This document shows positions 1 through 7,537 of a DNA stretch of 40,620 nt, one piece after another. This DNA comes from Neolewinella lacunae (GTDB lineage: Bacteria > Bacteroidota > Bacteroidia > Chitinophagales > Saprospiraceae), in NCBI RefSeq assembly GCF_014349155.1, contig NZ_JACSIT010000139.1, positions 1 through 40,620 of the forward strand. Reading direction: 5' to 3'. The notes beneath the pieces were generated by a model. That model did not search any database and had not been told where the DNA came from. It worked only from the letters and a program-made list of their open reading frames with translations. Position numbers and translations under genes: made by a program. Position 1 is the stretch's first letter; the number at the start of each line of letters is the position of its first letter.

Positions 1-88
1 GGGGCCGTCTAAAAAGTCTACTAGGGGGGCATTCTGGTACAAAATACGAAAAAGTAGTATTTTGAGGCTGTTCCCATCCCCGTAGCCG

Positions 89-1729
89 ATGAGCACAAAA
101 AGAGCAGTTTTCAAGCCTGACCTCCAGAACCAAGGCTTGCTATTCCCTCCACATCTTGCCGACATGGTACCGCCTCATCATAAGGCGCGGCTGATCAGCC
201 AGATTATAGATGGGATGAACATTGATTCGATCCTAAGCACCTATTTAGGAGGTGGCAGTAGCGCGTACTCTCCTCGGATGCTGCTTAAGGTGTTGGTTTA
301 TGCCTATTCTGATCGGGTGTACTCATCTCGTTCGATTGAGAAGGCTTGCTATGAGAACGTGTGCTACATGTGGCTAAGTGGGATGTCCACTCCCGATCAC
401 AATACGATCAATAACTTTCGCAAGCACCGCATGGGTGGCCGGGTAAAGGAAGTGTTTGCCCACGTTTTGTTGACTTTACATGAACAAGGCTATGTCAAGC
501 TGGATGATTACTTTTTAGATGGCACTATACTGGAGTCAGTAGCTGGCCGGTACACCTTCGTTTGGAAGTCAAACGTTGAGCGTTACAAGAAGTCGGTGCT
601 AGACCAGATAGGGATGATCGTTTCTCAGATTGACGCTTTATGTGAAAAAGCGGATAAAGAGGATGAGCAAGCTGCCGATGGGGATGATCAAGGGGACAAA
701 CTCAGCGACAGTGCAGCAGTCCAAGAAACGATTGATCGACTCAACAAAGCCTTAGAAAGTCAGTCCCCCAGCACCAAGGAGGAAGCCAAAGAGGTCAAAA
801 AGGCAAAGACAAAACTGAAAAACCTGGAGAGCAAGTCCTTGCCCAAACTCCAGGAATATGAGCGCCAGCAAGAATTACTGGGAGATCGGTCGTCTTACTC
901 TAAAACGGATCATGGTGCTACGTTCATGAGGCCCAAAGACGACCACTTGGGCAACGGGGAGCTAAAACCCGGCTACAATGCTCAAGTGGGAACGGAAAAC
1001 CACTTTGTTGTAAACTGGACAATGCACCAGACGCCTTCTGATGCGGCCTGCCTCATTCCTCATCTTGAAGACACCGAATCGATCTTAAGCCAAATCGGAT
1101 TGAACTTGCCCAAGGCCATTACAGCCGATGCGGGGTATGGCAACGAAGAGGCCTATCGCTATTGTGAGGGCAAGGAGATAGAAGCCTACCTCAAATACCC
1201 GGGCTATTACAAGGAAGAGCAAGGAGTACTTAAAGCGCCATTTGCGCCAAGCCAGTTATACTATAACGAAGAGCAAAATGTGCTGATATGCCCCATGGGT
1301 CAGCATATGACGTATTGTGGAGAGGGAGAGGAGAAAACAGCAAGTGGGTATATCCGTGAAACAAGTAAGTACAAAGCCGTCAATTGCATAGGCTGCCCCT
1401 TGCGCGGGATGTGTCATAAACAAGACGGCAACCGAGTGGTAACCATTAGCCACAAAGGTCAAAGCTATCGCCAGCAAGCCCGAGCTCGTCTGAGCACGAA
1501 AGAGGGTAGAGCAAAGTGCCTGCGCCGTAACGCAGAAGTCGAGGGCTTCTTTGGCAACTTGAAGGCCAATCTGGGAAGACGTCGGTTTACACTAAAGGGA
1601 CTTACGGGGGTTAACATTGAGATGGGCCTCCTTTCGATAGCCACAAATCTTCGTCGATTACATAAATTATCGATTGAGCAAGGGCGTAGTCTGCTTACTC
1701 CGGTCGTACAAAGGGCCCAAATGACCTAA
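89..1729 (+). CDS. IS1182-family DDE transposase
   Basis: A 546-residue transposase of the IS1182 type. The N-terminal DUF772-like region (about residues 15-120) contains a YSPRMLLKVLVYAYSDRVYSSR stretch and the TPDHNTINNFRKHR motif typical of this family. The probable catalytic acidic residues lie in DYFLDGTILES, in TADAGYGNEEAY and in the C-terminal RRNAEVEGFFGNLK motif. A Lys/Glu-rich, probably coiled-coil insert covers about residues 165-265. A cysteine cluster (CIGCPLRGMC) precedes the C-terminal motif. The length is normal for the family and the frame is intact, so the element may still be active. It is the only gene in the IS. Confidence 0.93.
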   Translation: MSTKRAVFKPDLQNQGLLFPPHLADMVPPHHKARLISQIIDGMNIDSILSTYLGGGSSAYSPRMLLKVLVYAYSDRVYSSRSIEKACYENVCYMWLSGMSTPDHNTINNFRKHRMGGRVKEVFAHVLLTLHEQGYVKLDDYFLDGTILESVAGRYTFVWKSNVERYKKSVLDQIGMIVSQIDALCEKADKEDEQAADGDDQGDKLSDSAAVQETIDRLNKALESQSPSTKEEAKEVKKAKTKLKNLESKSLPKLQEYERQQELLGDRSSYSKTDHGATFMRPKDDHLGNGELKPGYNAQVGTENHFVVNWTMHQTPSDAACLIPHLEDTESILSQIGLNLPKAITADAGYGNEEAYRYCEGKEIEAYLKYPGYYKEEQGVLKAPFAPSQLYYNEEQNVLICPMGQHMTYCGEGEEKTASGYIRETSKYKAVNCIGCPLRGMCHKQDGNRVVTISHKGQSYRQQARARLSTKEGRAKCLRRNAEVEGFFGNLKANLGRRRFTLKGLTGVNIEMGLLSIATNLRRLHKLSIEQGRSLLTPVVQRAQMT

Positions 1730-1743
1730 AACGGCCCAAAAAT

Positions 1744-1755
1744 CCGTCTAGACGG
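1744..1755. terminator. Palindrome with A/T flanks after transposase
   Basis: CCGTCTAGACGG is a perfect 12-bp palindrome, 15 bp past the transposase stop, flanked by an A-rich run on the left and a T run (catttttaa) on the right. It resembles a short bidirectional terminator. The CCGTCTA half also resembles part of the IS end sequence, so transposase binding is another possibility. Confidence 0.4.
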
Positions 1756-1921
1756 CATTTTTAACTCCCTGAAGGCCCACCCAGCATGTGGGGAGGCCCA
1801 AAAAAGGAACACATATTTTTTCTTAAATGTGTCAGAACGCAACCAGCACAGCCACCGTGGCGCACCCCACAGCTTTGGGGCTGACTTTTTAGACGGCCCC
1901 GAACCTTAATAACCCCGGATG

Positions 1922-2063
1922 GAGGATGCGCAGCCTCCGGAATCCGGGGTACTCCCGCCAGAGTATGCGCAGCATCCGGAATCCGGGGTACTCCCGCCAG
2001 AGTATGCGCAGCATCCGGAATCCGGGGTACTCCCGCCAGAGTATGCGCAGCATCCGGAATCCG
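1922..2063. repeat. 39-bp tandem repeat, 3.6 copies
   Basis: Units begin at 1922, 1961, 2000 and 2039 (the last partial). Units 2 and 3 are identical; unit 1 differs slightly (gaggatgcgcagcctcc against gagtatgcgcagcatcc). Each unit contains the palindromes atgcgcagcat and tccgga. The 39-bp period leaves all frames open on both strands and creates spurious ORFs. The array sits just outside the IS right end. Confidence 0.9.
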
Positions 2064-2097
2064 CCCCACACACAAAAGCTGCCATCCAGGTCACCCC

Positions 2098-2835
2098 CTA
2101 ATTCCGCCGCACCCGCACGTTGCGGAAGCGGCACAGGTGGCCGTGGTCCTGCAGCCCCAGGTGGCCTTCCTCAGCGCTGGCGTAGGTGGGGTATTCGGCA
2201 AATTTGCTCTTGGCGTAGCGGGCCTTCCAGTCCTCGTCGTGCAGTTCGTAGCTGATGACGAGATTGCCGTTCAGCCAGTGCTCCACGTGCTTGCCTTTTT
2301 TCAGGATCCGGGCCTGGTTCCACTCACCAATCGGCTTGCTGTGGTTGACCGTCTGGGCGTGCATATCGTAGTTCGCGCCGGTCAGTTGGCTGCTCGTCAG
2401 CTCGGGGTAGGTGACTTTGTAGGTCTCGTCGTCGAGCAACTGGTATTCCGGCGCGCTGTGCCAGATGGGGGTTTCGGGGACCTCCTGGACCAGGTATAAA
2501 ATGCCGCTGTTGGAGGTATCCGTCAGGGCAAATTCCAGCTCCAGCTCGAAGTCGCCAAACTTTTCGCGGGTAATGATGTCGCCACCGCTGCCCGCTTCTT
2601 CCATCCCGGAGTGTTCCACCATCAGTTCGCCGTTTTCAACGCGCCAGCCGTGGGTGGGGAATTCGGCCTGGTTATAACCACGCCATTTTTCGACGCTCGT
2701 GCCGTCGAACAGGACTTCCCATTCGCCAGTGAATTCGGCAGCAGCAGTTTCGGTTTCGGTATCCTCCGCTTCTTTGGGCGCCGGAGCGCAGGTGCAAAGG
2801 AGGAGGGACAAGGAGCAAAGTAAGAAGGTACGCAT
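2098..2835 (-). CDS. DUF1080 (3-keto-disaccharide hydrolase-like) lipoprotein
   Basis: A 245-residue protein with a lipoprotein signal (MRTFLLCSLSLLLCTC, lipobox LCTC). A DUF1080 domain follows, a concanavalin-A-like beta-sandwich found in many Bacteroidota and Planctomycetota and associated with hydrolysis of 3-keto-glycosides. Family motifs visible are WEVLFDGTSVEKWRGY, NSGILYLVQE and PEYQLLDDE. I chose the ATG at 2835 because the 13 codons in frame upstream precede the signal peptide. The Ala/Pro-rich linker just after the lipobox cysteines is encoded by a copy of a dispersed GC-rich repeat (2773-2799) that recurs identically in the glycosyltransferase gene near 38.2 kb. The sugar substrate is unknown. 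Confidence 0.85.
   Translation of the reverse strand: MRTFLLCSLSLLLCTCAPAPKEAEDTETETAAAEFTGEWEVLFDGTSVEKWRGYNQAEFPTHGWRVENGELMVEHSGMEEAGSGGDIITREKFGDFELELEFALTDTSNSGILYLVQEVPETPIWHSAPEYQLLDDETYKVTYPELTSSQLTGANYDMHAQTVNHSKPIGEWNQARILKKGKHVEHWLNGNLVISYELHDEDWKARYAKSKFAEYPTYASAEEGHLGLQDHGHLCRFRNVRVRRN
2773..2799 (+). repeat. Dispersed GCAGGTGC repeat, copy A (inside CDS)
   Basis: Twenty-seven bases with core cgccggagcgcaggtgcaaa, identical to 38233-38259 in an unrelated gene. It belongs to the wider family described at 8661-8704. Confidence 0.8.
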
Positions 2836-2858
2836 AGTGAGTGAACTTGGGTACGGGA

Positions 2859-2902
2859 GACTTAAACCGTACACCGCCCCAAGGTAGGAAATTCACCGAA
2901 AT
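2859..2902. repeat. 44-bp direct repeat, copy 1
   Basis: The sequence starting agacttaaacc and ending ttcaccgaaat is repeated at 3085-3128 with one mismatch (ccgt against ccat). The two copies lie upstream of the DUF1080 gene and downstream of the HtrA gene, and flank a GC-rich palindrome. Confidence 0.9.
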
Positions 2903-3042
2903 GTTGTGGAGGTGCTTAAACTCGACGTTAGCTACTGCTCGCCCTGGCTACTCTCCGTACACATCATTTCAGGCACTACAATCTCCAGCATTGACCCGCA
3001 AACAACCATCAATTTAACGTCAAAAGAACGGTGCTTGGGTCA

Positions 3043-3076
3043 CCCCTCTCCTGTGGAGAGGGGCCGGGGGAGAGGG
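3043..3076. repeat. Dispersed CCCTCTCCTGTGGAGAGGGG palindrome
   Basis: This GC-rich imperfect palindrome is a member of the family also present at 9003-9035 and, in longer forms, inside the dnaE intein (17327-18410). It lies between two copies of a 44-bp direct repeat. The rest of the 2836-3140 gap shows no gene. Confidence 0.85.
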
Positions 3077-3084
3077 CAAAATCA

Positions 3085-3128
3085 GACTTAAACCATACAC
3101 CGCCCCAAGGTAGGAAATTCACCGAAAT
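3085..3128. repeat. 44-bp direct repeat, copy 2
   Basis: Second copy of the repeat at 2859-2902, one mismatch. It ends about 13 bp from the HtrA stop codon. Confidence 0.9.
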
Positions 3129-3140
3129 ACGGAGCCCCGC

Positions 3141-4277
3141 CTAATCCACCGTACTTCCCAAAGTAGCAGACACATCCAGTTTGCGGTCGTCGCGCAGGAT
3201 GTTCAGCGTCACCGTTTCGCCAGGTGCAAGTTGCTCCATCGCCTGGAAGTAGTCGGTATTGCTCTTGATGGGTTTGCCGTTGATGCCGAGCAGGATGTCT
3301 CCCAGGGCGTAGTAGCCCCGGCTGTCTTGGGTAAGGCCACGGACACCGGCCCGGGCCGCTGCGCCCTCGGGAGCCACCCGGTAGAACGCCAGGCCCTGCT
3401 CATTGCGGAGCGGACGAAACTCCACGTCCAGCGTCGCCCGGCGGATTTCTCCGTAGCGGATCAGGTCGGGCACCACGTAGCGCACTACGTCTACCGGAAT
3501 GCTGAAGCCAATCCCCGCCGAAGCACCGCTCGGACTGTAAATCGCCGTATTCACCCCGATCAAAAGCCCTTTGCTATCGAGCAAGGGACCACCCGAATTG
3601 CCCGGGTTAATGGCCGCGTCGGACTGGATAACGCCCTGGATCGGCACGTTGGCCTGGCTGTTGATTTCGCGATCGAGGGCCGAGACGACGCCCGTAGTCA
3701 AGGTCTGGTCGAGGCCGAAGGGATTACCGATGGCGTAGACCGATTGCCCCACCCGGATGCCTTCCGAAGAACCAACGGGAATGGGCGCCAACTCCCGCTG
3801 CGGCGCGTCAATTTTGAGAACGGCCAGGTCCTTCTCCTTGGCAAAACCCACGAGCGTAGCGGGGTAGTTCTCCCCATTGGCCAGGGTAACGATGGCCTGA
3901 GTAGCCCCCTGAATGACGTGGTAGTTCGTAATGATGTGCCCCTGCTTATCCCAGACAAAACCCGACCCGGAACCGGAAGGAACCTCCGTCACGTCAAAAC
4001 TCCAGAAGCTCCGCTGCCGGGTTTTCGTAGTGATGTAGCACACCGAAGGGGAAGCCGTTTCGAAAAGCTGAATCGTGTGCAACTCCGACGGGGTATAGGT
4101 CAGTGCCTCCTCCGCCGTGACACTGCTCGCAATCGGACTTTCTCCCCTACTGACGACCGGAACTTCCGTAGTTGCCACCGTTGTGGGGCCCACCACCACG
4201 GGGGCAACGGGAAAAAGATAACGGCCAGCGGCAAATGCGGCCAGGACGATTAAAAAGGATAAAAGGAAGTTTTTCAC
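3141..4277 (-). CDS. HtrA/DegP-like S1C serine protease with PDZ domain
   Basis: A 378-residue envelope protease. An N-terminal hydrophobic segment (MKNFLLSFLIVLAAFAAG) acts as signal peptide or anchor. The trypsin-like domain shows the complete catalytic triad: His in ITNYHVIQGA, Asp in KDLAVLKID, and Ser in INPGNSGGPLLD. One C-terminal PDZ domain follows (LGDILLGINGKPIKSNTDYFQAM). A single PDZ matches DegS-like or short HtrA proteins. HtrA proteases degrade or sense misfolded periplasmic proteins. The gene follows the TonB receptor on the same strand after 164 bp, so a shared transcript is possible but not shown. Calling it degP or degS would go beyond the evidence. Confidence 0.93.
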   Translation of the reverse strand: MKNFLLSFLIVLAAFAAGRYLFPVAPVVVGPTTVATTEVPVVSRGESPIASSVTAEEALTYTPSELHTIQLFETASPSVCYITTKTRQRSFWSFDVTEVPSGSGSGFVWDKQGHIITNYHVIQGATQAIVTLANGENYPATLVGFAKEKDLAVLKIDAPQRELAPIPVGSSEGIRVGQSVYAIGNPFGLDQTLTTGVVSALDREINSQANVPIQGVIQSDAAINPGNSGGPLLDSKGLLIGVNTAIYSPSGASAGIGFSIPVDVVRYVVPDLIRYGEIRRATLDVEFRPLRNEQGLAFYRVAPEGAAARAGVRGLTQDSRGYYALGDILLGINGKPIKSNTDYFQAMEQLAPGETVTLNILRDDRKLDVSATLGSTVD

Positions 4278-4422
4278 GGCGGTGCTGGGTTATGAACGGG
4301 ATACGGGGCCAGGATCTCCCCCGGCCCCGCCGATAAAACGCTCCAAACGGTACTTTCAGTTCACTACCCAGCACGAAAGCACCGCAGCCCCCCCAACCCC
4401 GGAAGGGGTCGAACCTGAATTG

Positions 4423-4441
4423 CCCCGGATAAAATCCGGGG
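4423..4441 (-). terminator. Hairpin directly after TonB receptor stop
   Basis: CCCCGGAT-aaa-ATCCGGGG forms a perfect 8-bp stem abutting the receptor stop codon. No T run follows on the minus strand, so this is either a weak terminator or a 3'-end stabilising hairpin. Confidence 0.4.
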
Positions 4442-6673
4442 TTAAAAATCCAAGCCCAGCCCCAGCAACACATTCCGCCCCGCCTGGGGGTAAAGTCCCT
4501 GCAGGATCGTCTGCTCCCCGGCGAAGCGGTAGCGATAACTCCAGCCGTTGGAGAAATATTCCTGGTCGGTGAGGTTGCGCACCAACAGGGTGAGGCGCAG
4601 GGCTCCCAACGGGCCTTCCCCCCGGGGCCGGAGGGTGTAAGCCAGGCGCAGGTCGGTGTAGTAATAGGCGGGCAACGCGGCGGCCGGGTCGCCCGTGTTA
4701 TCGACGAAGCGCTGTCCGACGTATTTGGTCTGCAAGCCCGCTTCCAGCAGGTGGCGGTCGGTATTGGCCAGCTGGTAGTTGAGGTCCAGGGCTCCTACCA
4801 CGTCGGGACTGAAAGCCAGCGGTGTCCCTTCGCGCACCACTTCGGCCTGGCCGAGGAAGTTGAAGTCTTCGTCGAAGTCGTCCAGGAATTCGGTGAAACT
4901 CCCAACGCGGTTGCGGCTCAGGGCCAGGTTACCTCCTACGCTGAAAGCGGAGGTGACCTGGTAGCCCCCCTGCACTTCGAGCCCCAGGCGGTAGCTTTCC
5001 GGCACGTTGGCGCGGATGTATTCCCCGACGTCATTAAGCTGGCCGGTCAGGACGAGCTGATCGCGGTACAACATGTGGTAGAGGTTGACGCCGTAGTTGA
5101 AGCGGCCAGCGCTCGTCCGCAGGCCCACTTCGGTGTTGTAAAGCTGCTCGGGGCGGGGCCGGGTAGGACCGGGATTCTCCGTGAAGTCGTTGCGGTTGGG
5201 TTCGCGCTGGGCGACGCCGAAGCTGGCGTAGGCCTGGCCCCGGCCAAAGTCGTACAGCAGCCCGGCCTTGGGATTGAAAAAAGTGTGCCGGGCCGTTTCG
5301 TCGATCCGGCTCAGGTCGTTGGCGAAGCCCAGGAACTGGTAATTGACGTGGCGCAGTTGCACATCCAGGTAGGCGTTGAAGCCCCCACCGAAGCGGTAAT
5401 TGCCGCGCAGGTAGTTGCTGAAATCGCGTTTGGTGGCGTCGTTGTCGTAGTAGCGGTGGCGGATTTCGGAGTTGCCGGCGTTGCGGGCCCAGATGACTTC
5501 GCCGTAGTGGTGGCCCAGGTATTCGTTGGCTGAGCCGCCCAGGGTGAGGTCAAAGGCAGCACCGGGGCGGTAACGGAGACTGTAGACCGTGCCGTAGAAA
5601 TGGTTGTCGAGCCAGCGGCGGCGGATGAGGTCGGAGGTCTCCCCTTCCGTATCCCCGACTGTGATGCCGTAGTCGGCCAGGTCCTGCTCGGCTTTGTACT
5701 GCTCGAAGTAGCCCAGTCCGCGGGTGTAGTGGCCGCTGATGCCCAGTTTCCAGCGGGTCCCGAAGGCATTGTTGTAGTGGAGCTGGTAGTGGTTTTGGCG
5801 GTAGTTATCAACTTCGTTGTCGTAGGGTTCGCCCGTTTTTTCGGTGCCAACGGAATTGTAGGTGCGGCCAAATTCGTCGATTTCCGCCTGCGTGACGCCG
5901 TTCCAGGCCTGGTAAGTGACCTCGTTGCCGCCAAAGGCATTGAAGTTCCACACTGCTCCTTGTCCTTTCCCGGCACCTGCGGCCGCGCCCCCGGCTACGT
6001 AAGTGACGCTGGCGTAGTAGCCGCTGAGGTCGGCGGTGGCCCGGTCGACGTACCCATCGGAGTGGGTTTTGCTGTAGCGGGCGTCGATTTTCAGGCCGCT
6101 AGGCAGGAGCCCGGAGCGGTAGTTGACGCTGCCCCGGCGGGTGCCGAAGCTGCCCACGGTACCGTCGATGCTGAAGCCAGCTGCTTCCTCGATGCGGTTG
6201 GTGCTGAAGTCGATGGTGGCCCCGAAGGCTCCCGCGCCGTTGGTGCTCGTCCCGACGCCGCGCTGGATCTGTACGCCGCTGGCGGAGCTGGAAAAGTCGG
6301 GCAAATTGACCCAAAAAACGCCCTGGCTTTCGCTGTCGTTGTAAGGAATGCCGTTGATGGTGACGTTGGTGCGGGTGGGGTCAGAGCCGCGGATCCAGAT
6401 GCCCGTGTAGCCGATGCCGGTGCCCGCGTCGGAGTTGACGACCACCGAAGGCGTCCACTTAAGCAGGTAGGGCGCATCTTGGCCGAGGTTGCGTTTTTGG
6501 AGCGCGGACCGGTCCAGCTCCACGAAAGTGACGGGCGTGAGCGGGGTGGCAGCGGTGGCCGTAACGGTGATGTCGGCGTTGAGCACCCCCAAAACGAGGG
6601 TATCGGGAGATTGGGCCCGGAGCGCGTAGCCCGTGGCCAGCGCCAGGACGGCGCCAAAAAAGAATCGCAGCAT
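4442..6673 (-). CDS. TonB-dependent receptor under TPP riboswitch (thiamine-related uptake)
   Basis: A 743-residue outer-membrane receptor. A signal peptide (MLRFFFGAVLALATGYALRAQ) precedes a plug domain (about residues 35-160, with IWIRGSDPTRTNVTINGIPYND and VQIQRGVGTSTNGAGAFGATIDF) and a 22-strand-type beta-barrel ending in an aromatic (LGLGLDF). No carboxypeptidase-regulatory-like N-terminal domain is present. A TPP riboswitch lies immediately upstream, which implies import of thiamine or a thiamine precursor energised by TonB. This link is established for riboswitch-controlled receptors in Bacteroidota, but the exact ligand is inferred. No other thiamine gene is next to it. The start is the ATG about 15 nt after the riboswitch. 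Confidence 0.92.
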   Translation of the reverse strand: MLRFFFGAVLALATGYALRAQSPDTLVLGVLNADITVTATAATPLTPVTFVELDRSALQKRNLGQDAPYLLKWTPSVVVNSDAGTGIGYTGIWIRGSDPTRTNVTINGIPYNDSESQGVFWVNLPDFSSSASGVQIQRGVGTSTNGAGAFGATIDFSTNRIEEAAGFSIDGTVGSFGTRRGSVNYRSGLLPSGLKIDARYSKTHSDGYVDRATADLSGYYASVTYVAGGAAAGAGKGQGAVWNFNAFGGNEVTYQAWNGVTQAEIDEFGRTYNSVGTEKTGEPYDNEVDNYRQNHYQLHYNNAFGTRWKLGISGHYTRGLGYFEQYKAEQDLADYGITVGDTEGETSDLIRRRWLDNHFYGTVYSLRYRPGAAFDLTLGGSANEYLGHHYGEVIWARNAGNSEIRHRYYDNDATKRDFSNYLRGNYRFGGGFNAYLDVQLRHVNYQFLGFANDLSRIDETARHTFFNPKAGLLYDFGRGQAYASFGVAQREPNRNDFTENPGPTRPRPEQLYNTEVGLRTSAGRFNYGVNLYHMLYRDQLVLTGQLNDVGEYIRANVPESYRLGLEVQGGYQVTSAFSVGGNLALSRNRVGSFTEFLDDFDEDFNFLGQAEVVREGTPLAFSPDVVGALDLNYQLANTDRHLLEAGLQTKYVGQRFVDNTGDPAAALPAYYYTDLRLAYTLRPRGEGPLGALRLTLLVRNLTDQEYFSNGWSYRYRFAGEQTILQGLYPQAGRNVLLGLGLDF

Positions 6674-6687
6674 GCGAGAAAAATTTT

Positions 6688-6775
6688 TCCCTTCCCGGCA
6701 TTACCCGGGCAGGTTCCTGATTATGAAAATCTAAGGGTATGATCTCAGCCGGCCCACACGGGCCAGCACCCCTAT
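6688..6775 (-). promoter_or_regulatory. TPP (THI-element) riboswitch
   Basis: Read on the minus strand, the region contains the conserved blocks of the thiamine pyrophosphate aptamer in order: aggggtgc, ggctgagatcataccc, gaacctg, and cgggtaatgccgggaaggga. A variable P3 hairpin (ggcccgtgtgggcc) lies between the first two. The aptamer ends about 15 nt before the receptor ATG and no terminator stem fits between. Control is therefore probably translational, with TPP binding shutting the receptor off. Confidence 0.95.
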
Positions 6776-6785
6776 TTATCGGTGG

Positions 6786-6793
6786 CAAAGGTA
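6786..6793 (-). promoter_or_regulatory. Bacteroidota -7 box (TACCTTTG) for receptor
   Basis: The minus strand reads TACCTTTG, matching TAnnTTTG, with a TTG about 12 bp upstream that is too close for a classic -33. It lies just upstream of the TPP aptamer, where the transcript must start. Confidence 0.55.
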
Positions 6794-6901
6794 AAACAAG
6801 GAAATGGATTGGGCCGGAGATTCCCGGGAAGGGCCTTCGGATGACCGAAGGGGCATTTTGCTGGTAGCGATTAAAAAACGCGTCTTACCTTGCGCCCGGA
6901 G

Positions 6902-6940
6902 CAAAAAAAAGAAACCGGCCGCCGAAAGGGCAACCGGTTC
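6902..6940 (-). terminator. Hairpin with T run (minus strand)
   Basis: Arms aaccgg (6913-6918) and ccggtt (6934-6939) pair, with an inner GCC/GGC stem. On the minus strand a run of eight T residues follows. It would terminate any minus-strand transcript from the repeat array, insulating the TPP-controlled receptor. No protein gene upstream of it is convincing. Confidence 0.45.
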
Positions 6941-7025
6941 GAAAAAAGAGCTTTGAGAGGCTATCTACATACCAAATTTCCGGAGGTTGTACCCTCCAAT
7001 GTCGTCGTTCATGGGAAAATGGCCA

Positions 7026-7350
7026 CTTGGGCCTGAAAACACGAATTCGCTTGAGATTACGATTGGCCTAAAGCAAGAAACTGATCGTCTGAGATTACGG
7101 CGTTGTCAAAAGAAAGCAGATCACTTGAGATTACAATTGGTCAAAAGAAAGCTGGTCGTTTGAGATTACGGTTGGTCAAAGGAAAACAGGTCTTGTGAGA
7201 TTACGCTTGTCGAAAAACTTAAACGGGGTCGTGTGAGATTACAATTCGCTTGTGCCTAAAGATGGAGTGTTGTGAGATTACGATTCGCTTGTGCCTAAAA
7301 TAATGGTCGTTGTTGGTGTGTTGAGATTACGGCTTGTCTGTGCCTGAAAA
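7026..7350. repeat. Degenerate array of eight GAGATTAC repeats
   Basis: The core GAGATTAC starts at 7053, 7091, 7127, 7162, 7197, 7235, 7274 and 7323, giving spacings of 38, 36, 35, 35, 38, 39 and 49 bp. Between cores the DNA is related but diverged: early units share ttggtcaaaagaaagc and later units share ttcgcttgtgcctaaa. It is AT-richer than its surroundings. The cores are too short and the spacers too similar for CRISPR. It resembles either a decayed minisatellite or multiple protein-binding sites such as transposon-end repeats. No convincing gene is visible in 6800-7537. Confidence 0.85.
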
Positions 7351-7537
7351 ACATCATTCTGAAAAACCACTTTTGCTCTTGGTGAGCCTTGAAGTGTTGC
7401 TGTCATCATTCGTTTCCTCTTTCTGACAATACAAAAGTGCGGTAAGAAACCACACCTGTCATGTACATATGAGTAGTTTTCTGGACCAAAAAGTCGAACA
7501 GCAAAAAACATAAACTACTCAAAATCAATTTATTAAG

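Larger units (their letters stand above)
1..1900 (+). mobile_element. Complete IS1182-like insertion sequence
   Basis: The first 18 bases of the window (ggggccgtctaaaaagtc) are the exact reverse complement of positions 1883-1900, so the element has perfect 18-bp terminal inverted repeats. It holds one transposase gene. About 150 bp of non-coding DNA lies at the right end and includes short hairpins. The left flank is outside the window, so a target-site duplication cannot be checked. The element begins exactly at base 1, which may mean the contig was cut at this repeat. Confidence 0.93.

Noticed and set aside
1906-2255. Several short ORFs with 13-residue repeats on both strands
   Set aside because: They arise from the 39-bp tandem repeat, whose length is a multiple of three; no start or domain supports them.
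7026-7350. CRISPR array
   Set aside because: Conserved core is only about 8-10 bp, spacers resemble each other, spacing varies from 35 to 49 bp and there are no cas genes.
7278-7511. 77-codon minus-strand ORF upstream of the DUF2279 gene
   Set aside because: It runs through the repeat array, has odd composition and no recognisable domain or promoter.
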